A stretch of 64,000 bases of DNA from Haberlea rhodopensis. Its lineage: Eukaryota > Streptophyta > Magnoliopsida > Lamiales > Gesneriaceae. Of the stretch, positions 35,390 through 46,900 are shown piece after piece. Position numbers and translations under genes: made by a program. Position 1 is the stretch's first letter. Each line of letters starts with the position of its first letter. A model generated the notes under the pieces. It made no database searches and had not been told where the DNA came from. It saw nothing but the letters and a program-made list of their open reading frames with translations. The DNA lies in contig CAJQUN010000014.1 of NCBI GenBank assembly GCA_907163345.1, forward strand, positions 1,860,001-1,924,000, read 5' to 3'.

Positions 35390-36760
35390 TTTGCGAAGAA
35401 ATTGTATGGATGTTTTTGTTGAAACATAGTTTAACTACTGATATTTGGACGAACATTAAACAACTTTCATTTCTTGTTGTTACATCATTGGATTGATGAT
35501 AATTGGTGCTTGCAGAAACGAATCTTGTCACTGATGAAATTCATTCTTCACATACTGATATCTTAATTGCTAGATATATTGTTAATGTTGGTAGGTTCTA
35601 TGAAATTGCAGATAAAGTTTTTTCGATTACACTTGATAATGCATCAAATAATACGACGGCAATATGTGATCTAAAAGTACAATTAAAACCAATACTTGAT
35701 GGTGTTTTTTTCCATGTTAAATGTGAATGTCATATAATTAACTTAGATATAAAAGTTGGTTATGAACATTCCGAATGTAGTAGCATTGCAAAACTTAAAA
35801 AGTGTTGTCAATGGATACAACAATCACAAATTAAGCGTGATGCGAAACATACTTGTGTAAGTTAAGGTCTTAAATATATTCTTTTATCACCACCCATTAA
35901 AACTCGATGGAATTCTTTGCATCACATGTTAGAATCTATGTTACCTCATCAGGATCCTTTAACTACTTTCTACAATAATTATCAAATACCTGAGAGTGAT
36001 GAAAGTTATTTATTATGTCCTTATGATTGAACTTTTGTTACTCAATGTACTGTTTTGTTATCTATTTTTAAAAAAGCAACCGATCATTTTTCCGGTGTTT
36101 CTTATCACACTTCTCATTATTTTCTTCCCATTTGTATTAATATGTTTTGTAAATTTATTGAATTTAGAGATAATGGTGGTTTGGCAAAATTTGTTAATCT
36201 TATGGGGGTAAATTTTTTTAAAAAAATTAATGGGAAAATATACCACTGTGTAGTGCATATCTACGCTTTTATATCATAGTCAAGGCATCAGCTCATTTGA
36301 TACTTTGTTTGGATATTATCGGACATTCTCTCCAAAATATGTTTGCTTTGTATCATTCTGAACAGGTACAAGAATCATCATCACAGAGAAGAGAGGAGGA
36401 ATAAGACACCACACAGTCAAGAAGTAGAGAGATTAATTTGTTGAGGTGTCTTGGCAGAAAGAAGCTGAGAGGAAGCGGATTGGCATCTACCACGTCGAAC
36501 GAGTTACAATTCTTCTTGGGTCAAATGTTCATAACATATGAAAATTTTGACGTACTGAAGTTATGAAAGACAAATGCTACACCGTCTTAGCCAAAATGGC
36601 TAGAGACGTTTTGCGGTTCAAACTTCTCGTGTCGCATCAAAGTCGGCGTTCTCAACTTGTGTCCCAATTATTGGAGACCATAGAACTTCACCAAAGATTT
36701 GTTCGATGCTGAGCGAAGGAATAAAAGAGGAGTCGACGAGTTCGGCAACCAAAGTTCCAG
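35390..36760 (+). pseudogene. Decayed hAT transposase (RICESLEEPER/Ac type)
   Basis: In order on the plus strand: KVFSITLDNASNNTTAI and FHVKCECHIINLDIKVG (35617-35760) from the catalytic RNase H-like fold; RWNSLHHMLESMLPHQDPL-like text (35905-35960); and FKKATDHFSGVSYHTSHYFL (36067-36126). Then comes the dimerisation (hATC) region near 36590-36700, with LAKMARDVL and, after a frameshift, SAFST and IIGDHRTS. Several stops and frame changes make it non-functional. The zinc-finger N-terminus is not visible. Confidence 0.82.
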
Positions 36761-36960
36761 AAATGAAGAAGAATTTGCCAAGACTGTATGATGAATAATG
36801 TATTTTTTATTAATTTCAAATGTGGTAGATTTTACCTCAAACTTTACATATTCAGTAAAGTATGAATTTTTTTCATCACAATTCATGTATTATTTGAACA
36901 ATATATTTAGAAATTAAAAAAACAATGCTAAATTTCTAATCTTTTAATATATTTTTTTAA

Positions 36961-37066
36961 AAAGATCAACCAGCCGGAACCGATCCGGACCACCGGATCG
37001 GATTGGACTAGATTGATCTGGTTCCAACCCGCTTTGATCCGAAACCGGTCCATGAGCACCATGACA
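36961..37066 (+). repeat. CCGG-rich subterminal end of a hAT element
   Basis: Contains ccggaaccgatccggaccac, gatctggttccaacccg and gaaaccggtccatgagcacc. This is the word composition of the 16978-17402 MITE, including a decayed CACCCCTA-type end near 37055. Its place 0.2-0.3 kb downstream of the transposase dimerisation domain suggests that it is the 3' end of that element. Confidence 0.6.
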
Positions 37067-37994
37067 TTGTTGGTAGAACAATAATGTGACCCTTAAATCA
37101 CTATAGATTTAAAAAGATTTAAATTGTAATATTATCATGAGCTATATATTTGGTGAACGATTGTTGGATCCTACACCCAATCCCCAAAAAACTCCCCTAC
37201 TCTAGCCTTGTCGTTCTCTTCATCGCTGTAATCGAATTCGGGTTGATTACTGTTGGTGGGACAGTTTGCTTGCTTTTACTATTTTATAATTTTTTAATAT
37301 GCTCATCTTATTTGTCTACTTCTCTAATCACGCCACACCATTTCTTGTTTGGTAATTAAAACATAAACTAAAATGATATTCCATTTGCATCCATCTGCTT
37401 AGATTTGAACAAAACTGATAAACTACTGAAACTCTGGGCGTTTGATAGGACATGTAAGCATGCTACCTTTTATACACAGCTGATAAAATGATTATAAAAC
37501 TGCCGTTATTTATTCGCTCCATATGTTAAACTTGGAAGGTGTGTCCATAGAATGGTGGATGGCCACTCCAGGGAAAATGCCTAAAAAATGTACAAATATT
37601 TAAATACATGGCCTCCCACTCGGGTTCGGATGATAGATAAACACAACTGACTAGAATACAACATAATAAAATTTTCACAGTAGTATACGAGCGTGCCAGG
37701 GAGATCGATCCATATGATACAATCATCAAAGAATGTGGTGAAGTAACCAACTGTCCAAAGATATGGATTTTTAAGGAAAGTGCTATCAGATCATATTTTG
37801 TGCTTTCTGCTGCCCGATAGCCTTCCCAGAGCAAGTCTTCAAAGACATAACTGTCTTATTAGTAAATGTCAGAGACTTGGGCTTTGATAGAATATGAAGT
37901 TCTGCCCAGGAGAGTGATGGAATGAGAAGCGAACTCTCTGACTTTGGGCAAAAATTACAGTTTCAGAACAATCTGAAGGTGCTGTCTGCATGTA
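37067..37994 (-). other. 3' flank of the exportin-4 gene
   Basis: No coding exon. The part next to 37995 should be the exportin-4 3' UTR. Open frames here have no recognisable similarity. Confidence 0.5.
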
Positions 37995-40900
37995 CTATAT
38001 GGTGCGGAGAAATCCACGAACTTCTACGAGAAAACTATGTAATTTTTTCCTAAATCTCTGGTAACTTGTGCGGTCAAGCGTTAATGAAAGATTGTTTGAA
38101 CTAGTAAGAGACTGGAAAGCATTCGTTAACCGTGCTCTGAATGTTTGGTTTGCCTGCCTTTCAAGCAACTCATTTGCCAAGTTCTGCAAGAAATATTCAT
38201 CAGAAATATAAAATATAAGCAAGATCTGACAGTAACTTTGTGGCAACACTGCACACGGTTCGGTATATAGAATCCAACTGTGACATCAAATGTACGGGGC
38301 AGTTTCACTAGAAAACATCTCCACATGAAATGGTGAGGTACAACTTCTAACTTTATGCAGGGTAGAAAAAATGACTCAAGTGGTATAGTTGAAGCCTAAA
38401 ACCCAGTATTACTGCATCTAACAACACCGCCACCATGGTTGTATGTGATTAAGCATGTTGAAGATAAAAACTAAACGCATAGAAGAAAATAGAAAACAAA
38501 GTGTAGCCAAGCTACCTGATAAACATTCCGTTCACATAGGATCAATGGAAGTAGGGCATCTGCTGCGGGGCCAACAAGATCAGTGCTGAAGCACAAAGCA
38601 AGTTAAAAACATCGTCTTCCAAACAGCAAAACAAGAGCGCTATCAAGGTACTAAAATAAGAATATGTGGTTGATTTATCTTTAGTCTCGTAAGAATAATC
38701 AGATAAAAGGTTATACTTTTCTGCAGCAATGGAATTCAATTTCTCAACATCTCACCTATAGTCCTCGAAAAGAAGAAGTTGCAGCAATGAACGAAGGAAT
38801 CGACTGAGAATGCCTTCACGGAATTCTCCATCAGGGTCCTTATAACTGGTAGCATGAGATCCTAAACCAGCTTTACCAGCAATTCTTTCCTTGTAATGGT
38901 GTGATGCAATTGCTTTTAATGCTCTCAGACACAAATCAACAACTTCGATGTCCTAATCACCAAGCAAGGGAAAGATAACAAAATCTACCATCATAATGAA
39001 AAGGGTGACATCTTAGAAGACATTTGGAATCACAGATCCTCAATAGGAAATTTAACGAACTTTTACTCAATCATTCGTATAAAGAACCCAGTTCTACAAA
39101 CAGATAAAATTATATAAGGATCCAGTATAGACTAGTATATAGCAACAGCACAAATTCTAAAGGCCATAATTACCTGATGATGTAGACCAAAATCAAGAGT
39201 TCCAAGTATGTGACTGAAGGCCTGAATGTCTATTTGTGCAATCACTTCGGGATAAACCTCCAGAAGGTGAGATAACAATGAGAAATACTGTCCAATAATA
39301 ATAAGACAAAAGAATGAGTTTCCTTGGCAATCATGGATTCCTTCAAGTCAATAAGTAAAGGTCCTTACTCCATAACAAAGTTTAGGAAATTTCAGCAGGT
39401 CTAATGTTATAAGAGGAGTTACAATGTGAAGCCCCATATATACCACCTGCAATAAAAAGGGGGTGGGAACAATAACCAAGACATGCATTAAAAATAATTT
39501 TCAAGAGTCTTCAATTTCAATAAAGATCTTGCAGGAATATACCTGAGAAATATTTACACCATGAGCCTCAAGAGGTTCAGAAGCAAAGTCAACCTAGAAA
39601 ACATCTTAATATCAGCCTTGCAAGCATCATAGAAAACCACATACAACAATGCCTTAATTGGCCTATACTAGCTAGAAAAGCACGGTTCTCAATGTCTCCT
39701 TGTCAGTCCAATAGAGAATTCTAAAATCATATAACTTTTCCTTATTGTTTATTTGTTATCTTACACAATAGAGACTAACCGTTTTCCTTTTGTAAGACCT
39801 AAGCTGCACGGACACGGATACGGGGACACGGGTATGACACGACACGGGGACACGAATTTTCAAAAATTACAGGACACGACACTTCTAGGATACGGCAATA
39901 ATTTTTTATTTTTTATATATATTCTACATATCCATTATGTTCTAATATACTAAAATGCAAGAAAAATTTTAGTTATCAAATATTTGAATAATAAATTGAA
40001 AATGATGTCAAGTTGTAGACACTTCATTCACTAATTAAAGCATACAAAAAAAAGTTATAATTTTTTAAAGATTTTTGTAAAAAAAAAAAATTATAAATAT
40101 TTTTAAAAAATTATTTTTTAAAAAAAATTATTTAAAAAATCATTTTCCGGTGTCCATGCCGTGTCCAAACATGTAGGAATTTTTTTTTTAAAAGATCCAA
40201 ACGCGCCACGTGTCATGTCTGGCACCGTGTCGCACCCGTGTCCTGCCGTGTCCGTGTCCGCGGAGTGTCCGACACTGCATGGGGTGATTTTTTGGAGTGT
40301 CGGTACAACATAGTGTAAGACCTATGGTATAAAGGACCATAACCCTTGATGGACTCCTATAAGTTGCATAGCAATCATACCATCTTCAAAGGTCATGTCT
40401 TAATAGTCCATAGTCTAATAGATGGCTGACAAAATAAGGGTATTACTGAAGCAGCAAAATCATTCATTAACAGCACATTTTGAACATATAATTATCCGAC
40501 ATTGTTCGAAATCTATGCACTCAGTGATGCTACTAGATACAATGTATAATTGAATTATTTACAGTGTTGGTTGTTTAGAACTGTTGAGACTTTTTGAAGA
40601 TGAGTAATTCCATTATTTATTTATAATAGACGCTAAGAAATCATTTGTCTGCGTTTTTGTTCTCGCTATTTTGGAGTTCAAGGTTTTATCTAGGCTGTAT
40701 CATGATCAATCACCGACGTTTTCCAAACACCCCGAGTTATATAGCTAGGAGGAGCTTGAAAAGTTAACTAGCTTATTTGAATGTCTTGGAAAAGTTAACT
40801 AGCTTATTTGAATGTCTTGCCATAAAATGAACCACTGGGCCTAAAATGTTTTTAGCCAATTTTAGATAGAAAAAGTTGCAAAATATTTTTGAAGCAAGTC

Positions 40901-43900
40901 ACACTTGTCCCACATTAATTGATGTGGGAGGGGATGCTACAAAAAAGTTCACGCAAATATGCGAGAATCTGAATGCTTTTATTAGCATCACATCACCAAG
41001 TCAAAGAAGTCCAAGACCAGATGAATGGAGGCACAATGAGGACAACTCTTGAACCATCTGTAATTCCTGGGAATGTTGGCTAAAGAAGAAGGTGATCCTA
41101 CCTTCACTAATGCAAGTTGACATTGTATAGAAAGCACTAAAATTTTAGCTCGTGGGGGGCTGTATGGGGAATAAGACAGAAATGTATTCCAGGCGAATGA
41201 TCAATATAAAGGGGTCACCAGATCCTTGGAACATAGATTTGAAAGAAGTTTCAGGAGCACACGTAAATCCTTGTGTTTCTCCGTATCTGCTTCAGCACGT
41301 AAGCTGTTTGAAAGGCCCACTGAAATCTAGGAGGCAGACAATTTGTCAGGGTGGGTGTGCAAATACAAAAAATAAAATCATTACGATAATATCAGAATCT
41401 ACTCTCGTAAACAACTAGGTAATAAGGCAAGAATTATTTTTCTACGGCAACAATCAGTTAAAAAGAAAAGGAAATATCAACAGTGACCAACAAATCATCC
41501 AAGGTGTGGTAATATGTTAGGAACAAAAGAACACGCACAAACAGAATGGAATAAACGCTCAAACAAGATGAAATCACATAACCAGTACACGATGGAATTT
41601 CAAGTAAGATGACTATAATGATATGTGATACTCGAAATGAAATACAATGAAAGGAAAAACACTCCTACTCACACACACTCAAGGAAGGATTCTCCCTTGC
41701 CCCTAGCCTAGCTCGTACTCAATCACTCAACATAAAATCTGGAATACTCATTCTCTCCCTCCCCCCTTCCCACTGTACGTAACTAACTCCCCCCATATTC
41801 ACGTGCTCCCTTCCCACTTTTATGATAGTTATTTTAAAGTAATGGGCTTCCCCACATGGGCCTTGTAAGTTATGACTACCCCACATGGGCCTTGTAAGTT
41901 ATGACTACCCCACATGGGCCTTGCAAGTAATGGGCTGTTACTTCTTGGGCCGAGGTTACTATAACTCTGTAACAATATCTCCCTCGTCTGAACCAGTATT
42001 GTCCTCAAGGCTGAGACTTGAACCTAGATCATCCTTGAAATCATCATCTATCCACCCAGCATCAAATACAACTATCACAAACCCAATGGTGAAGAACACA
42101 TTACCAAACTACGGCAAATCATATGGAAAGTATCCAATACATGTTGTAGACATCGGCAGCAACCTCCTTTCCTTCAATATCCACACCACAACCCAAACAA
42201 GCTTAACCAACAAACTGAGAACGATTGAAGTGAAGCCACACCAAAATTCACCTCCTTTTTACACTTTCCTAGCCTAACAAAAACAGAAACTGCCACTTCC
42301 TCCCTCATAAACCTCTTAATAACGTCAGTAGTCAAGATTTTTCAACACCCCACATGCCAAACCAACCAATTCATTTCCACCTACAACATTATTACCACAA
42401 ATCTTCAATAGAGAAGTTATTCCGCCATGAACAGAAGCAGACAATACATTATCTGAATGTTCTGTCACCTTCCTTAAATACCTTACTCTAAATTCTTTGC
42501 TCACTTCATTCCCGCATACAAGAATTCTAACCAAGGGAGCAACTAACACAATACCAAAAGCACTAGCTGCTGTGATCGAATTCCCCTATTGCTCCCCGCT
42601 CCCTGTCCTCCACCGGCCCCCACACGTTGAACGATCTCCTCGACACTGCCGTCATCGTTGAATTCACGATTCCATTTTAAAAGCACAAAAAAATAATTGG
42701 GTCATGGACCCACTCTCCTGCCCCTTCAAAAATCCTAAGCCCATGGGCTCTCTTTCTGGATGAAACCACCCATCATCGGCCCCTCCATCACAGGATCCCC
42801 AGGCCGTCCTCCGGCAATTGATTCCCTGGCTCCATCGTCTTATAAATGGCAGCCCTTCCCAATTTCGGAAGTTTGACGAGGAGTTAACAGCACAATGAGT
42901 TGGCCTGTTTATTGGCTTATTTTGGGTCCAATTTTGCTTCTCAATGTCAGCCCAAAATCTCATTTGATCATTGCATGGCTGACATTTTCCTAACCAAACC
43001 CATAAAACACCAATTGAACCCAAAATTTCTCCAAAATCACATCGTTATTCCTCACGTCTTGCTTTCCGTCGGTGTGCGGAGCTGCGCCGCCTCCAACCCG
43101 GTTGACCGTGCCCTTCTTTTCCCCTTCCGATTTATGGGACACCCAAACCTCAATCAATCGACACAGCCCTCGTATGCACGATCTTCGCTCAACACTTCGA
43201 GAGCTGCCCATGGGGGCTTCCCCTTGTCTCGCTATTTCTTCGTAATCCATCGGAATCCTCGGGTCGTCGGCTCCTTCTTAAGTTCAGTCACAAATTTCCA
43301 CCGGAGCAGTTGTAGCTCATCAAACTCAGATATATCTATACTTTTGAGAGCCTCTTTCTTCTCGTCCGGTGCGTTGTCCTCTGGTGGTTTCGTTCTTAAG
43401 TGCTTCTTCCATTCCCGATGCTAGATCTCATCTATGATTTCTTCTTCGATCAGCTTATTGCCAAGACGTTTGTCTCCCTCAAAAGCTTGGCCTAACTCAT
43501 CCTCACCCTGCAACTGCTCTTCCATCAACGAGCCTTCCTCCTCTTCTTCTGTTACACACAACTCTGATTCTTCTTTGTCGTGAAGTGTTCACCAAAAGTT
43601 GTGTTGTTGTTGAGTTTATTGCCTTCAAACTGTTTCAATAACTCGAAAATAAATTGATCCCAAGCCAGATCGAGATTGATGTGTGAGCTGGTAAAACCAA
43701 CGTTCCGCAGCTCCCTCCATAGTCCATACCAAGCCTGTGATGGCGCAAGTGCAAGATCTACAAGTGATTTTGAATGACATTTATGTGGAGGGAATGAGTC
43801 TAAGTGATTCATTCCAAGTCGCGGCTATGATTGAAAAATTGCCTCATATGTGGAAGGACTCCAAAAACTATCTCAAACACAAACAAAAGGAGACGAGTCT

Positions 43901-46900
43901 TGAAGATCTTGTGGTTCGACTAAGAATCGAGGAGGACAACAAGGTTTCCGATAGGAAGACGGGTAGGTTTCAAATGGAACCACGGGATAACCTAGTTGAA
44001 CAAACAACTGGATCAAAGCGAAAGTTTGACGGTATGACCTCCAAAATTGGAAAGGCGAAGAAGTTCAAAGGTAAATGCTACAAGTGTGGAAAACCTAATC
44101 ACATGGCAAAGGATTGTCGTAACAAAGACATTCGTGGAAAATCAAAAGATCAAGTCAATGTGATCGAACATGATCGAATCTCGGATGACTTGAATGATCT
44201 AATGTTAACCCCCTGTGATCTTTGAAGCGAACTTGATGGACAATCCTATGGAATGGTTCGTCGGGTGCAACCCGACATGTGTGCTCGGACAAAGCCATGC
44301 TCTCTACATACACTCCAATAAGTGGACGCCAACTCTACATTGGAAACTCCACTACATCTCTGGTAGTTGGACTGAGGAAGGTGGTTCTAAAGATGACTTC
44401 GGGAAAGGAATTGACTTTGATAGATGTCCTACATGTTCCCGACATCCGAAAGAACCTGATATCCGGATCGCCTCTAGTCAAGGCGGTTTTAGACTAGCTT
44501 TCGAATCTGAAAAATTGTACTCTCCAAAAATGGAGTTTATGTTGGAAAAGGGCTATATGGAGAAAAGCCTTTTCAAAATGAACGTAAAGACGGTTATACG
44601 TCAATTTGAAAGCAATAAAGTTAATGATTCTACTTATTTGATTGAGTCTTGTAATTTATGGCATGATCGTTTGGGTCATATGAATTATGGTTCACTTAAC
44701 AAATTAATGAAGTTAAACTTATTGCCTCAAATGAATGTTAACTTGAAACATAGGTGTGAGACTTGAGCCGAGGCCAAGTTAACGAAACCGCCATTCCATT
44801 CAATTGAAAGAACTACGACACCTCTTGCTTTAATTCATACGGATCTATGTGATCTAAAGTTTTTGGAAACTAGAGGTAGGAAAAAGTACTTCATTACTTT
44901 CATTGATTATTGTACGAGATATTGTTACGTCTATTTGCTAATAAGCAAAGACGAGGCCTTGGAAATATTTAAACAATACAAGAATGAAGTTGAAAATCAA
45001 CTTAGCAAAAAGATAAAGAATGTTCGAAGCGATAGAGGTGGGGAATATAGAACACCGTTTGAAATTTTTTGCACTGAGTATGACATTATTCACCAAACTA
45101 CTGCCCCTATTCACCACAATCAAATGGTATTGCCGAGCGTAAAAATCGTACTAAAAGAGACGATGAATGCTATGTTGATAAGTTCTGGATTACCACAAAA
45201 CTTTTGGGGGGAAGCAATCCTGTCGGCCAACTACATTCTAAACAAAATACCACACAAAAGTAAGGATGAAACTCCTTATGAGTTATGGAAAGGCCACAAA
45301 CCTTCCTACAAATACTTGAAAGTGTGGGGGTGCTTGGCTAAGGTAGAAATACCAAAATCAAAGCAAGTGAAAATTGGGCCTAAAACAATAGATTTTGTAT
45401 TTATTGGTTATGCTAATGATAGTAGTGCATATCGATTTTTAGTACATAAATCTGAAATAAGTGATGTGCATGAAGGTACAATCATGGAATCAAGAAATGT
45501 GGTATTTTTTGAAAAAATATTTCTCTACAAAACAAATAAGGAAATATATCCTAAGAAAAAGGACGTTTGAAGAAGCTATCGATGACTCAAAAGAAATTGA
45601 AGAGCCACGACGTAGGAAGAGGACCAAAGTGGCTAAGACTTATGGTCCTGACTTCATGACATATATGTTGGACAATGAAACAAGATCGGTTAGTGACGCA
45701 TTATCTAGCCCTGATGCTGCTATGTGGAAAGAAGCTATTAATGGAGAAATAGAATCCATAATGCAAAACCACACGTGGGAATTAATAGACCTTCCAACTG
45801 GAAGTAAACCATTAGAGTGCAAATGGATTCTTAAAAGGAAATAGAAGTCTGATGATTCAATTGATAAGTACAAGGCGAGACTCGTGGCAAAGGGATAAAG
45901 ACAAAAGGAAGGCCTTGATTACTTTGATACATATTCACCAGTCACGAGAATTACGGCCATTAGAGTGATCATTGCTATCGCTGCTCTAAACAATTTAGAG
46001 ATACATCAAACGGATGTAAAATCAGCATTCCTCAATGGGGAACTTGAGGAGGAAATTTATATGAAACAACCCGAGGGATTTGTGGTTCCCGGACAAGAGA
46101 AAGATGTGTGTATACTCGTTACGTCATTGCATGGGCTTGAGCAAGCTCCGAAACAATGGCATGAAAAATTTGACAAAACAATGTTGTCAAATGGTTTCAA
46201 AATTAACGAGTGTGACAAATGCGTATATTTGAAAAACACGCCTAAAGCATATGCAATAGTATGCTTGCACGTTGATGATATGCTCATAGTGGGAAGCAAC
46301 TTAGAAATCATCAACGCATCAAAGAAAATGTTAATAAAACATTTCGAAATGAAAGATATGGGTGAAGCTGATGTGATACTTGGAATTAAATTCTCCAAGA
46401 TATCCGAAGGACGAGTGTTGTCAGTCTCATTATGTTGAGAAAAGACTCGAGAAATTTCTCGCCAATGACACGTCATCTGTAATTAAAAACAAAAGAGACC
46501 CTGTCATGCAATTAGAATACTCAAGGATAATTGGCAGTCTCATGTATCTCATGAACTGTACACGTCCTGATGTTGTATATGCGGTTGGCAAACTAAGTAG
46601 ATTCGCGAGCAATCCAAACAATGATCATTGGAAGGCATTGATGAGGGTACTTAGATATTTAAGACACAACCTGAACTATGGATTGCACTATACAAGATAT
46701 CCTATTGTATTGGAAGAATACAGTGCAAATTAGATATCGGACACGCAAGACTCCAAGTCGACAAGTGGTTATGTGTTTACCATTGGAAGGGCTACAGTAT
46801 CGTTGAAATCTACCAAGCAAACTTGTATTGCTAGATCCACTATGAAATCTCTCATAGCCTTGGATAAAGCGGGAGAAGAAGCTGAATGACTTAGAAGTTT

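Larger units (their letters stand above)
41515..43735 (-). mobile_element. Truncated LTR element on the minus strand carrying an ARM-repeat gene fragment
   Basis: An LTR-like block at 41515-41974 starts TGTTAGG and ends TGTAACA on the plus strand, so both ends obey TG...CA. On the minus strand it is preceded by a purine tract (gacgagggagata, 41975-41990) and a short frame SLEDNTGSDEGDIVTEL, resembling the tail of Ty3-type polyproteins. The interior to about 43735 has broken minus-strand frames (for example AWYGLWRELRNVGFTSSHIN near 43660-43730), an armadillo-like host gene fragment, and no second LTR. The 5' side ends where the next Copia begins. Superfamily assignment is tentative. Confidence 0.6.

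Noticed and set aside
36961..37066. A complete third CCGG MITE
   Set aside because: Only one side is present and no TSD is seen. It fits better as the end of the decayed hAT element.
37526..37834. Additional exportin-4 exon past the stop codon
   Set aside because: The family C-terminus (VEVRGFLR) ends at 37995. The frame here has no similarity and probably covers the 3' UTR or flank.
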